A stretch of DNA of 64,000 bases from Lachnospiraceae bacterium (GTDB taxonomy: Bacteria > Bacillota > Clostridia > Lachnospirales > Lachnospiraceae), in NCBI GenBank assembly GCA_016290615.1, contig JAEEUS010000006.1, positions 44,152 to 108,151 of the forward strand, written 5' to 3'. The notes under the pieces were generated by a model. It worked only from the letters and a program-made list of their open reading frames with translations. It was not told the DNA's origin and did not search any database. This document shows, piece after piece, positions 9,131 through 18,171 of the stretch. A program made the position numbers and the translations under genes. How positions within the stretch are numbered: position 1 is the first letter of the stretch; every line of letters starts with the position of its first letter.

Positions 9131-10339
9131 TTACTGAACCTTTGCCATATTGCAAACAGTCTCTAGTACCTTTTCCTTAAGAGCCATCTGAAGCATACGA
9201 GGTTCGCCATACATCTCTACCTGTGTATCATAGTAGCCTTCATCATGACCTTCCTCTACAAGAACACCCTTGTAATATGCAGCATCCGCTGTTATTCCTT
9301 CCTGTTCAGCGATTGCCTGGTAGATGAGCAGTTCCCTATATGTATTCTGAGCCTTCATCACAAGGCTTAAATCATACTCGCTCTCGCTCATTCCTATGTA
9401 ATCCTCAAATGATGTGTAATAATCCTGTCCAAGATACTGCTTATACATCATTGCAGTATATTCATAGTTCTGATTGTCATCGAATTTCGCTATAGACTTA
9501 AGCGTCTTAAGATACTTTTTGTCATAATCCTTAACTGTTGTGTTATCTGTCAGATATTTTTCAACATAGCTTCTAAGTCTGCTTGCCTTATTAGTATCTT
9601 TAATATACTGTCTGTATCCTTCAACTGTTGTAGCCTTGTCAGAAAGATGTTCTGCCACATATGCATCATCGAATTCAGGCAAAACATATATACCATTTAT
9701 CGTTACATTAAATGTTGCATCCATACCCGCCAGATCAGCTGAAGCATAATCAGTAGGGAATGTAACTTCTATATTAAAAGTAGAAAGATTTTCTGCACCG
9801 ATAAGCTGTTCTTCAAATCCTTCGATAAAAGCTCCCGAACCGATAGTCAAATCATATCCTTCACCTTTTCCGCCTTCGAATTCTACTCCGTCTATACTTC
9901 CAACATAATCGATATTTACGACGTCGCCATCAGCCACCTTAAGACCTTCTTCTGTTGAGAGTACCTTGTTTGCATTCTTATAGCTCTCGATAGCAGCATC
10001 AACTTCCTCATCAGTGTAATCTATCTCTGAAAGAGGAACTACCATGTTCCGATAATCCGGCAATTCAATTTTATCGCTTGCTTTGATTCCACTTATAAAG
10101 CCGTTAGACTCAAGTCCTGCGGAATGGTCCTCGAGCGGAGAAACCTTGTTCATCCCCTTAACGACCATAAGACCTATGATCCATCCGATAAAAGCAACAG
10201 CCGCTACAGCTATGATAACTCCGGTGATCTTTCCGGCAATCGCTTTCTTTTTAGCTGATTCTATCTCTTTCTTTCTCGCAGCACGCTTTGCCTGCGATTT
10301 AGTTAGGTTTTCTTCCTGATTCTCATCCTTTTTAGACAT
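9131..10339 (-). CDS. Membrane-anchored trigger-factor-like FKBP-type peptidyl-prolyl isomerase
   Basis: About 402 residues: a highly charged N-terminus (Lys/Arg/Glu), one transmembrane segment (ITGVIIAVAAVAFIGWIIGLMVV), then an FKBP/trigger-factor PPIase domain (DGDVVNIDYVGSIDGVEFEGG, GSGAFIEGFEEQLIG, VTFPTDY) and a helical C-terminal region like the trigger-factor chaperone domain (FDDAYVAEHL...). The ribosome-binding N-domain of true trigger factor is absent, so this is predicted to face outside and help fold exported proteins. The start at 10339 (MSKKDENQEEN) is preferred over 10348 because GAGGAG lies 10 bases away rather than 1. It lies upstream of the VanW gene, 26 bases from its ATG. 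Confidence 0.85.
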   Translation of the reverse strand: MSKKDENQEENLTKSQAKRAARKKEIESAKKKAIAGKITGVIIAVAAVAFIGWIIGLMVVKGMNKVSPLEDHSAGLESNGFISGIKASDKIELPDYRNMVVPLSEIDYTDEEVDAAIESYKNANKVLSTEEGLKVADGDVVNIDYVGSIDGVEFEGGKGEGYDLTIGSGAFIEGFEEQLIGAENLSTFNIEVTFPTDYASADLAGMDATFNVTINGIYVLPEFDDAYVAEHLSDKATTVEGYRQYIKDTNKASRLRSYVEKYLTDNTTVKDYDKKYLKTLKSIAKFDDNQNYEYTAMMYKQYLGQDYYTSFEDYIGMSESEYDLSLVMKAQNTYRELLIYQAIAEQEGITADAAYYKGVLVEEGHDEGYYDTQVEMYGEPRMLQMALKEKVLETVCNMAKVQ

Positions 10340-10415
10340 TTTGATCATACTCCTCTTTCATTTATACATAAAAATTTGTCTTCTTTATTTATATATTGTC
10401 AACCGCTATATAATA

Positions 10416-11954
10416 TCATACTTTCCAGCCTTGAGCAATGCCAAGAAAGACCTCAAATACAGCTTCGTTTTCTATAACAATGAGTGCTATCTTTGATTTG
10501 GCTCGGTTGAGTCCGTGGAAAAGATTTCTAACAGGCGATACTGTCTCGTCTTTGTCTTCAACATTATCGCTTCTCAGACATCTTTTATCATCATAGTTAA
10601 ATCTTGAATTAACAATCATAACAACTTTTTCATATTCTTTAAAGCTAACATTTTCGACACCGATAACGCAGTTCTTATCGGATATATCAGCGTTTTCTCC
10701 ATATATAGAAGTTGATATGTCACATATATATGTATAGCCCTCGGCCATAAAACTGCTAAGCAGTCTCTCAGCTTCAGCTATATCATTTGCATAGTTTAAC
10801 GAAACCGATGGATATTCCTTTCTGTGGTTATTTCTGGAGCCCTGGACTATAGCCTGTATGAATGATGACAGTTCGCTCTTGGTCCTTATCCTGTTAGTCA
10901 GTCTGTAGCTCTTATATCCATCCGTCTTCTCCATAGCATGAAGTATACTTCTGTCCATCTCACCTTCTGCAATAATGTCTTCACAGTCATATGAAAAGAT
11001 AACGGGCGCTTGTTTTTCTTTTGCTATACCGATGATCATATCCAGAGTATCTCTTCTTAGCAAATGAGCCTCATCTACCAGATAAGCAGTGTAATCGTTT
11101 AGATCTGCTACATCATATGATTCATCGCTGTTACACTGATAAAAATCTATTCTCTTTAATCTGTCATCAAGCTTCTTTAATTCTTCTGAATAAGAACCGC
11201 AGTGCACAACACACACTCGTTGCTTCTTGGAAAGTTCCATTGCAATATCATATAAAAGCAAAGTCTTACCGGTTCCCGGAAGTCCTGTAAATCCCTGAGC
11301 ACATACAGCGTTATCATCCTCAGTATGTGTCTGTCTGAATCTGCTTATCTGTTTAAGTATATGCTTCTTTATATCGATCTGCTGTGATGTCAGAAAATAC
11401 TCACCCTGTAAAAAGCGGTCAGGACTCGCAAGCGGAGATATAATATATCTTTCCTCAATAAAGAGCTCTTCAATATTGCCTTCATAGCAGTTCTTCTGCA
11501 TAGCTAAATCTTCGCAAAGCTTCGAAAAATCAGTCTCTATTAGTCTTCCGCCGTTGGTAAGACGAAGCAGCCTGTTTTCTTCGCTGATATAAGTATAACT
11601 GCGTATGTTCTTTCCAAGTGTTGCAAGATAATATCTGTTCTGAGTTAACTGCTTTCGTATTCCCTCATCAGCTATAGGGAAGCTCTTGAGTTCTATGTTG
11701 ATTACCATGTCATCACTAATGCGAAGAAGGTCAAATTCCTTTCCAAGTTTGGGTATCTGAAAAGAGTAATAGAAATGAAACGAGACCGCATCATCGATGC
11801 AGTCTGTTACATGGTCGGTAAATGCCTTTAAGCTCTTCATCTCCCATTGTTTTACGTGAAGAAAGCGTTTGCGCAAAGACATCTGCCTTTCTAATCTCGA
11901 TATTAAAGAAAGATTTTCTACTCTGGTAAGGGCATAGATATTAATCGGCTTCAT
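10416..11954 (-). CDS. PD-(D/E)xK-like nuclease fused to DUF2075-type AAA/helicase-like ATPase
   Basis: A 512-residue soluble protein. The N-terminal region has a nuclease-like signature, GKEFDLLRISDDMVINIELKS, with Asp75, Glu88 and Lys90 in the PD-(D/E)xK arrangement and Glu73 nearby. The C-terminal half is a P-loop ATPase: Walker A GLPGTGKT (224-231) and Walker B YLVDEAH (Asp294-Glu295), then LTNRIRTKSELSSFI as in DUF2075 superfamily 1-like proteins. The ATG at 11954 was chosen over 11993 because GGAGGA lies 8-9 bases upstream. It overlaps the GT2 fusion gene by 14 bases, so it is translated with it. Role unknown: nucleic-acid processing or defence are possibilities; nothing in the sequence ties it to polysaccharide synthesis. 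Confidence 0.75.
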   Translation of the reverse strand: MKPINIYALTRVENLSLISRLERQMSLRKRFLHVKQWEMKSLKAFTDHVTDCIDDAVSFHFYYSFQIPKLGKEFDLLRISDDMVINIELKSFPIADEGIRKQLTQNRYYLATLGKNIRSYTYISEENRLLRLTNGGRLIETDFSKLCEDLAMQKNCYEGNIEELFIEERYIISPLASPDRFLQGEYFLTSQQIDIKKHILKQISRFRQTHTEDDNAVCAQGFTGLPGTGKTLLLYDIAMELSKKQRVCVVHCGSYSEELKKLDDRLKRIDFYQCNSDESYDVADLNDYTAYLVDEAHLLRRDTLDMIIGIAKEKQAPVIFSYDCEDIIAEGEMDRSILHAMEKTDGYKSYRLTNRIRTKSELSSFIQAIVQGSRNNHRKEYPSVSLNYANDIAEAERLLSSFMAEGYTYICDISTSIYGENADISDKNCVIGVENVSFKEYEKVVMIVNSRFNYDDKRCLRSDNVEDKDETVSPVRNLFHGLNRAKSKIALIVIENEAVFEVFLGIAQGWKV

Positions 11955-14031
11955 GAGCACGTCCTCCGATTGAGGAAATATCAAGCATGCCAAATAGCAG
12001 TTTCAGATCCTGCATGATCGAATACTCATCAATATAGACCATATCTAACTTAAGTATGTTCTCAACCTCATCCATGTCATATCTGTCAGACAGATTTCTA
12101 AAGCTCTTTCCGTATGTTTTTGCATAGCCAGTAAATCCTGGCTTCACTCTTAATCTGTATATAAATCTTGAGTTCTTTTCAACAAGCTGTTTATGGTATT
12201 CCTCTTCTATAGGCTCCGGACCTATAAGAGAAAGGCCGCCTTTTAATATATCCCATAACATGGGCAATGACCATCCGAACTTGCCGTCAGCAAGTGTATG
12301 TCTTACAAATGTTTTGCCATCCTTTGACATACATATATCCTTTTTTATTGCACTACCACAGGCTGCCTTACTTCTTATCAATCCTATAAATAGTATAGGG
12401 GATGTTATGATAATCAAAAACAGTGCACCGAATATATCCGTAAACTTCTTTATCAGACGCATTTCCCAGCTAACAGTGTATTCCTTAAGTTCAAGGATAG
12501 GTGTATCCCACAGATCCATCTTTTCAAATCCACGCATGAGAAGATCTTCAACTCTGGGTATTACGAATACTCTTATATAATGGCTGTAACAGAAATCTAC
12601 TATCTCATCTCTTAAGCTTCCGTATACACCGTATAAAACGACACAGCCGTACCATCTGCTGCATTCTGCTTCTACCGCATTTACTCCCTTATCGACAGAC
12701 ATTGTCTTCATGACCTTAAATCTGTCTGAGCGATTCTCAAACTGAGAAGCAATGTTTGAAGCATCCTCAACATCCTCTCCATAGATTATAAGAGTCTCTC
12801 TGGGTGCAAATACAGAACGGTATATGAACCCTGACAGAGCTGTCCATATGAGAGCTATAACGACCTGAACGATAAAGCACAGAATAAGTGCCCTAGGTGG
12901 TACTATCCAGTTACGCATCAGGGAAATCTGAGCAAAAGATATGATGTTTGTAATAGCAAGTGCTATTATCTGGGTCCATGCGATCTGCTTTGTCTTAAGA
13001 TAGCCAATACGCATGCTTCCGTTGTTCAGTGACATGAACCAAAGGATCACAAAATAAATGAACAGGATCAGCAAATGTCCTTTAAAGTACAGCTTAAGAC
13101 CTGGACCAAAGTTGAAACCGTCCTTACTGATGAATGGCGAATTTATAATCGGATAATACACTTTAAACCATGCATATGCGTATACAGCAGTATACATGAT
13201 CAGTCCGAAGACCGATAACTGAAGTACAGTAAATCTCTTTATCGATTCCAAGTGTCTTCTGACACCGTCATCTAGGATACGTCTGCTCGTAGCATTCAAT
13301 GCCCACAAAAGGATATGCCACATAGAACCTATTGTTCCAAGACCTGCGACTTCTCTGTAAAGCTTCCATATCCTCTTTATCGCCTTACCCTTGTTAGATG
13401 AAAGTGAGGTTGCCGGACGTCTGTATATGACAAGCTGTTCATCAAGACCGTATATATCAATACCAGTTTTCATGATATTCCACCATGTAGCGGTATCCTC
13501 AGAACCTATATTAGGCATTCTTATGAGTTCCTTATCAACCTTCTGGGTATCGATTAAAACTGTTGAAGTAAAAATTATCGTTCTCGAAAGAGCTTTCTTA
13601 TAGGAAAGTCTCTTTGGCACACGTACTACCTTTCCTGTTGGAACGGCATTTTCATCTCCGAACTGATAAGATGAGCATACGAATCCGGCATCATGCTTAT
13701 TCATAAACATAAGCTCATGCTCTAGTTTATGCGGATACCAAACATCATCCGCATCAAGGAAGGCTATATATCTGCCTGTTGCAGCATCAAGTCCTGTATT
13801 TCTGGCCATAGCTGCGCCTTCATTTACAGGCTTTTCTATGAGCCTTATCTTAGATGCTGTTTCCTTATCAAGTTCTGATAAGCATTTCTTTACAACCTCA
13901 ACGCTGTTATCCTTGCTAAGATCATCAACCAGGATAAGTTCCCAGTCAGTATGTGTCTGAGCTGTAACAGTCTCTATGGTCTTTTCTATGTAGTTAGCCG
14001 CATTATAAAGCGGAACTATGATACTTATCAT
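11941..14031 (-). CDS. GT2 glycosyltransferase fused to a degenerate phosphoglycosyl transferase domain
   Basis: A 696-residue fusion. Residues 1 to about 210 are a GT-A family 2 glycosyltransferase (MISIIVPLYNAANYIEKTI; LDADDVW for metal/nucleotide sugar). A membrane region of about four helices (260-400) and a Rossmann-like part follow, then a C-terminal region matching bacterial sugar transferases (DILKGGLSLIGPEP; RVKPGFTGYAKTYGK). The catalytic Asp-Glu pair of this family (IDELPQ in the two intact paralogs at 21327-24125) is replaced by Trp587-Ser588, and GPRP reads GPEP (Glu606). The KFRSM segment is also lost. The transferase part is therefore predicted to be inactive, perhaps a scaffold or lipid-carrier docking domain for the GT2. 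It overlaps the diguanylate cyclase gene by 4 bases. Confidence 0.8.
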   Translation of the reverse strand: MISIIVPLYNAANYIEKTIETVTAQTHTDWELILVDDLSKDNSVEVVKKCLSELDKETASKIRLIEKPVNEGAAMARNTGLDAATGRYIAFLDADDVWYPHKLEHELMFMNKHDAGFVCSSYQFGDENAVPTGKVVRVPKRLSYKKALSRTIIFTSTVLIDTQKVDKELIRMPNIGSEDTATWWNIMKTGIDIYGLDEQLVIYRRPATSLSSNKGKAIKRIWKLYREVAGLGTIGSMWHILLWALNATSRRILDDGVRRHLESIKRFTVLQLSVFGLIMYTAVYAYAWFKVYYPIINSPFISKDGFNFGPGLKLYFKGHLLILFIYFVILWFMSLNNGSMRIGYLKTKQIAWTQIIALAITNIISFAQISLMRNWIVPPRALILCFIVQVVIALIWTALSGFIYRSVFAPRETLIIYGEDVEDASNIASQFENRSDRFKVMKTMSVDKGVNAVEAECSRWYGCVVLYGVYGSLRDEIVDFCYSHYIRVFVIPRVEDLLMRGFEKMDLWDTPILELKEYTVSWEMRLIKKFTDIFGALFLIIITSPILFIGLIRSKAACGSAIKKDICMSKDGKTFVRHTLADGKFGWSLPMLWDILKGGLSLIGPEPIEEEYHKQLVEKNSRFIYRLRVKPGFTGYAKTYGKSFRNLSDRYDMDEVENILKLDMVYIDEYSIMQDLKLLFGMLDISSIGGRAHEAD

Positions 14032-15116
14032 TGCTCTGACCCCTTTAATTCTTTTTTGTTGCTATACATCGCCTCGTCTGCCCTTGCAAATACATCAAGT
14101 ATTTCTTCTCTTCCATCCCACATAGAGTATCCGATGGCAAACTTGTAATTGCTCTCGTTCATCCTGATCCGGATCCTGTCGACAAGAAGCTTTATATCTG
14201 TATCAGTCATATCTTTACATATGACAGCAAATTCATCACCGCCCATACGATACAATTTACTTCTGCTGTCTATCGAAGAATAAATCGTATGTGCCATTAT
14301 CTTGATTGCCTGATCTCCTTCTAAATGACCTTTAGTATCATTTATGAGTTTAAGATCGTTAAGATCTATTGATATGATTCCAACCTTATCATTGCTTTTG
14401 ATAGTATTGATATCAGCATAAAAGCTAGCCCTATTCATAGCCCCTGTCAGTATATCAAATTTAAAGAATTCTATATGAATACACAGATAATAAAATGTGA
14501 TTGCCATTGCAATGACACCTATGAGAATTCCCCAGAGTCCAAAAATCATCTCACAGAATGTACCGACTATGGCAAGCGTGACCATAATAGATATGATCGT
14601 TGCTTCGCAACATCTTTTATGCTGGATCCAGATGTGAACCGAATAAACATACATAAAAAGAGAATACAAAAGAAGTATGGTATGCGGTGTATATCCAAGC
14701 GGACCTCTCACCAGTTCACCTTCTTCATTGTATCTGAATATGTTATCAACAAAAAGAGCCATGAATGTGATTATTAAATTGATTCCTGCGGGTATATATA
14801 AAAGTATCTTTAAATACTTCTTTTCGCTGTTTCTGAGAGCTATAAGAATTGATTTGACTAATATGAAGATTCGAAGATTATATCCCAAGAACTGGATAAA
14901 TGTATGAACTAACCCATTCTGTCCTGAAGAGAATGCAAAATAATCGGCATTGTCCACCGCCATCAATCCGAGCAACATTAAAAGCACCGGATTGAAGAGC
15001 CTTGTTAGCTCGTGTTCATACCGATTATTGAATACCAGAAAGATTATCATAAAGATAATTATACATACTGGCAGAAAATTTATCTGAACGACCTCTTGTA
15101 AAAAAGTATCGTGCAT
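14028..15116 (-). CDS. Membrane diguanylate cyclase (GGDEF domain)
   Basis: A 362-residue protein with about seven N-terminal membrane helices (residues 10-215) and a C-terminal GGDEF domain (220-355). The catalytic motif YRMGGDEFAVI is intact (GGDEF at 292-296), as is IDLNDLKLINDTKGHLEGD for GTP and metal binding. No RxxD inhibitory site stands five residues before GGDEF. It should make cyclic di-GMP from two GTP at the inner face of the membrane. It heads a three-gene run with the GT2 fusion and the nuclease/ATPase (4-base overlap with the former), linking second-messenger output to polysaccharide production. GGAGG lies close before the ATG. No PilZ effector is seen in the window. Confidence 0.9.
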   Translation of the reverse strand: MHDTFLQEVVQINFLPVCIIIFMIIFLVFNNRYEHELTRLFNPVLLMLLGLMAVDNADYFAFSSGQNGLVHTFIQFLGYNLRIFILVKSILIALRNSEKKYLKILLYIPAGINLIITFMALFVDNIFRYNEEGELVRGPLGYTPHTILLLYSLFMYVYSVHIWIQHKRCCEATIISIMVTLAIVGTFCEMIFGLWGILIGVIAMAITFYYLCIHIEFFKFDILTGAMNRASFYADINTIKSNDKVGIISIDLNDLKLINDTKGHLEGDQAIKIMAHTIYSSIDSRSKLYRMGGDEFAVICKDMTDTDIKLLVDRIRIRMNESNYKFAIGYSMWDGREEILDVFARADEAMYSNKKELKGSEQ

Positions 15117-15550
15117 GATATATCCTCCATGACCAAACCTTTTTTAATTATATCATGTATTCAGATAATTTGTTTAGGAAATAATTGATGTGCTTTTTGC
15201 TAAGAATTGCTATTATACCTATATTATTTTCTCCATAATGCTCCTACTTGAGAACATTGAATCAAGCGTCGATTATTGTTTAGCGCAAACTTAAGCTTTA
15301 ATTCCAATCACATAACAATTTGCCTCAGGCGCCACATACATAATAACGAACCATAGGATATTATTTCAGTTAGATAATCATTAAAATGATATTATCTGCA
15401 CTACTATCTTTTAATCCCTAAAACAGTATTTTGTACAAATCATTCCGCTTGTGTTAGTGTGAAAATAATGAATTTTCCAAATAGCAGAAAATTTGATGAC
15501 AAATTGATGATTAATAGTCAAATCGATTCAGTTAATCAATAATTCCCTTA
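15117..15550. other. AT-rich intergenic gap of 434 bases at the edge of the polysaccharide cassette
   Basis: No convincing gene on either strand. A possible -10 (GATATAAT on the minus strand, near 15149-15156) lies before the diguanylate cyclase gene, but no good -35 is visible. A small imperfect inverted repeat lies around 15375-15397 (GATAATCATT against AATGATATTATC). No clear terminator follows the flippase gene. The gap separates the AT-rich cassette from the conserved-looking diguanylate cyclase unit and may mark a recombination boundary. Confidence 0.5.
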
Positions 15551-17050
15551 CTATAATCCCTTTCTCTTTTTATTTATGGCTTGATATAGCATAAGCATTT
15601 CTTTTGGAAAAGCTATTAAATAGGTTATTATTATATAAATTAGAGATACCATAAAGCTGATAAATGCCACTCTAATCAGTTGCCAATAGTTTTCTACTAT
15701 AAATAAAGCATTATTACTAACCCCAAAGAAAATCAAACTCAGAGCTATAAGCGGTAAGTACAATTTAACAATTGATTGTATCTTAATCGGCATTATCTCT
15801 TTATTTACAAAAATAATATCTAGCACACTTTTTACTATTATCGACAACAAGGTACCAATAGCTACCCCTACAATCTCGTATTTTACTACAAGTATGATAG
15901 ATAAAACTATGTTTATAACTGCTTCAGTAACTGCTATGTATTGTGTCTCTTTAATCATACCAGCTCCTATATACAAATTCTGATACAACAACCCTAAGCA
16001 GTAGATCATTTCAGCCATCAATACTATATAAGAGAATAAAGGTTGAGTATAATTTGCATCATTAACCCCTCTTGTATATAGCCTTACAAATAATGGAACA
16101 ACTATAATACATGGCAAAAAAACGCATCCGGCCACTAGCTTATACATCAAATCCAGAACACTAACTTTTTGATGAATTTCTATTATTGAGTCCTTTGAGA
16201 AAGCCTCGCCCAAAGATGCCTCACTATTATTGAATACAGCCGAAATCAATACTGACATGCAGTGAATAATATACTGATATACTGCATATACAGAGATAAT
16301 TTCACTATATGAAAAAACAGTTAAAACTAATATATCAGTACTGGTATGAATATACTGAGAAATCTGTCTAGTCAGTGCTGCTCTTTTCATATTTGACATT
16401 ATATTATGGGTTTTTTTTGTTTTTCTAATATCATATTTGTTTTTTACGTATAAACTGAGAAATAATGGACGTATAATATAAACCAAAGTACATCCCATTC
16501 TAACAATATGTATAGAAAAGCCCGTTTTAATCAATAGTATTGCAACTAATGTTCTGATAATATAAAAGATGATCTGAATTATTGAGTATATATATCCTTT
16601 TTGTGAAACAAACAGTACTATCTGATTTGTTTGCCCCCACAAATACTCAAAAACCGATGATAGCCCCACTACAAATACTAATGATGCAACAAACATATAA
16701 TCATATCCTGATTTCTCAAAAATCGGATATATTAAGCTTAGTATTATCAAATATACGAAGAAAAAGAATGCAAGTCTCGTATAATACAAACTAATTGACG
16801 CATATGTTGCATTAATCATATCAGCATCATCATCCGCAATTGGCTTATACAGCGATACTCGCGCAACAGTGTTAATACCCCCTTCTAATAATGTAATAAT
16901 GCTCAAGAATTGATTTATTGAAGCATATAATCCATTTATTCTTGAGCCAAATGACAATAGAAGTGCTCGAGATATAATTAGCCCGCATATAATTGTAATA
17001 ACTTGCTGAATAAACGAAAAAAAACTATTACGAACCAATCTCATATCCAT
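15551..17050 (-). CDS. Wzx-type oligosaccharide flippase
   Basis: A 499-residue protein with about 12-14 membrane helices and the typical polysaccharide-transporter N-terminus (RNSFFSFIQQVITIICGLIISRALL, then GSRINGLYASINQFLSIITLLEGG). It should flip lipid-linked repeat units across the membrane. The start at 17050 is supported by AAAGGA 8 bases upstream and overlaps the preceding glycosyltransferase gene by 23 bases. It is the last gene of the AT-rich cassette. Base composition is lower in GC than flanking genes. Confidence 0.9.
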   Translation of the reverse strand: MDMRLVRNSFFSFIQQVITIICGLIISRALLLSFGSRINGLYASINQFLSIITLLEGGINTVARVSLYKPIADDDADMINATYASISLYYTRLAFFFFVYLIILSLIYPIFEKSGYDYMFVASLVFVVGLSSVFEYLWGQTNQIVLFVSQKGYIYSIIQIIFYIIRTLVAILLIKTGFSIHIVRMGCTLVYIIRPLFLSLYVKNKYDIRKTKKTHNIMSNMKRAALTRQISQYIHTSTDILVLTVFSYSEIISVYAVYQYIIHCMSVLISAVFNNSEASLGEAFSKDSIIEIHQKVSVLDLMYKLVAGCVFLPCIIVVPLFVRLYTRGVNDANYTQPLFSYIVLMAEMIYCLGLLYQNLYIGAGMIKETQYIAVTEAVINIVLSIILVVKYEIVGVAIGTLLSIIVKSVLDIIFVNKEIMPIKIQSIVKLYLPLIALSLIFFGVSNNALFIVENYWQLIRVAFISFMVSLIYIIITYLIAFPKEMLMLYQAINKKRKGL

Positions 17051-18170
17051 AAATCACATCCTTTAAGGCTGCCTTAAACTTACGATAATATGCTTCTTTG
17101 CTATATTCAAATTTCACTATTTCCTGAGCTCTATGCATCATATATAATAATTCTTTATCATCACACATGCAAATTTCATCTAAAACTCTACTAAGTTCAG
17201 GTTCAGTAGCTTTAGACATACAAAATCCACAATCTCCAACCCTAATACCATCTGCTTTTGAAACAATTGGTATCAACCCCAAATTCATACCTGTCAAAAC
17301 AGAAGTGCAAGTCCCCTCACTGCAGCTCATGCTTATTATATATCCACACTTATTAACAACATTTCGAAACTCATCATCATTTACGTCTAAATAATCAAAC
17401 AATTTAACTCTATCTGATTTTAACTCTTCACTATATGAGTCCTTAAAACCAGAATCAATATTACCAATTATATATAATGTAAACTCATTCTTTTTAGATA
17501 GAACTTCAATTACCAAATCAAGTCCTTTATGAATACATCCATTCCCACACAGAAATAATATGGTTCTCTTGCATCTTTGAATATCTACATTTCGAACCGG
17601 TATTGTTTCATTAATCATTGACACTGAGCCCACATTGTAACACTTACAATTAAGCCATGAATAAGACTCCCTTACCCAATCATTATCCCCACCTAGAATA
17701 ACGGCACTAGAATTGTACAAGCTCTGAATGTTTAAGATTAGATCACTCTCTATATCAAATCTATTTACTCCGTAATATCCCTTTCCGCGCTTAAACAATT
17801 CCACCCATCTCATAGTTTCAAGATAATTAGAATAAACAAAACATGTTCCTGTAGCTAAGTAGATTCTTTTGCATTCTTCCCTACACCTTTTATATGTTTT
17901 GCTGTAGCCTTCACCCATACCGATAATAAGATCATATTTTTTCAAATTTAGCTTTCTTGTATACTCAAAATATATAACATCAACGTTGTATTCTTCTTCA
18001 AACAAGCATTTGTTTATTATTTTAGATTTAAAATAGTTAGGATGAGTAATATTATTAGAAATAAATGGCCTAGTAACATATATAAGTAGACATTGCTTCT
18101 TGAAATTCGTTCTATTTACATTTCTAATTAGAATGTTCTTTGTTACTCTCTTTAAGATATTTTTGTCCAT
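17028..18170 (-). CDS. Glycosyltransferase, GT4-like (GT-B fold)
   Basis: A 380-residue cytoplasmic protein. The C-terminal half shows the GT-B donor-site pattern: TILFLCGNGCIHKGLDLVIEVL, FTLYIIGNID, and SCSEGTCTSVLTGMNLGLIPIVSK, which resembles the E-x7-E region of family 4. It probably adds one sugar to the lipid-linked repeat unit; donor and acceptor cannot be told. It begins 2 bases after the polymerase gene and overlaps the flippase gene. AT-rich like its cassette neighbours. Confidence 0.75.
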   Translation of the reverse strand: MDKNILKRVTKNILIRNVNRTNFKKQCLLIYVTRPFISNNITHPNYFKSKIINKCLFEEEYNVDVIYFEYTRKLNLKKYDLIIGMGEGYSKTYKRCREECKRIYLATGTCFVYSNYLETMRWVELFKRGKGYYGVNRFDIESDLILNIQSLYNSSAVILGGDNDWVRESYSWLNCKCYNVGSVSMINETIPVRNVDIQRCKRTILFLCGNGCIHKGLDLVIEVLSKKNEFTLYIIGNIDSGFKDSYSEELKSDRVKLFDYLDVNDDEFRNVVNKCGYIISMSCSEGTCTSVLTGMNLGLIPIVSKADGIRVGDCGFCMSKATEPELSRVLDEICMCDDKELLYMMHRAQEIVKFEYSKEAYYRKFKAALKDVIYGYEIGS

Positions 18171-18171
18171 T

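Noticed and set aside
11955..11993. Longer N-terminus of the nuclease/ATPase
   Set aside because: No ribosome site for the upstream start and a strong GGAGGA for the ATG at 11954.
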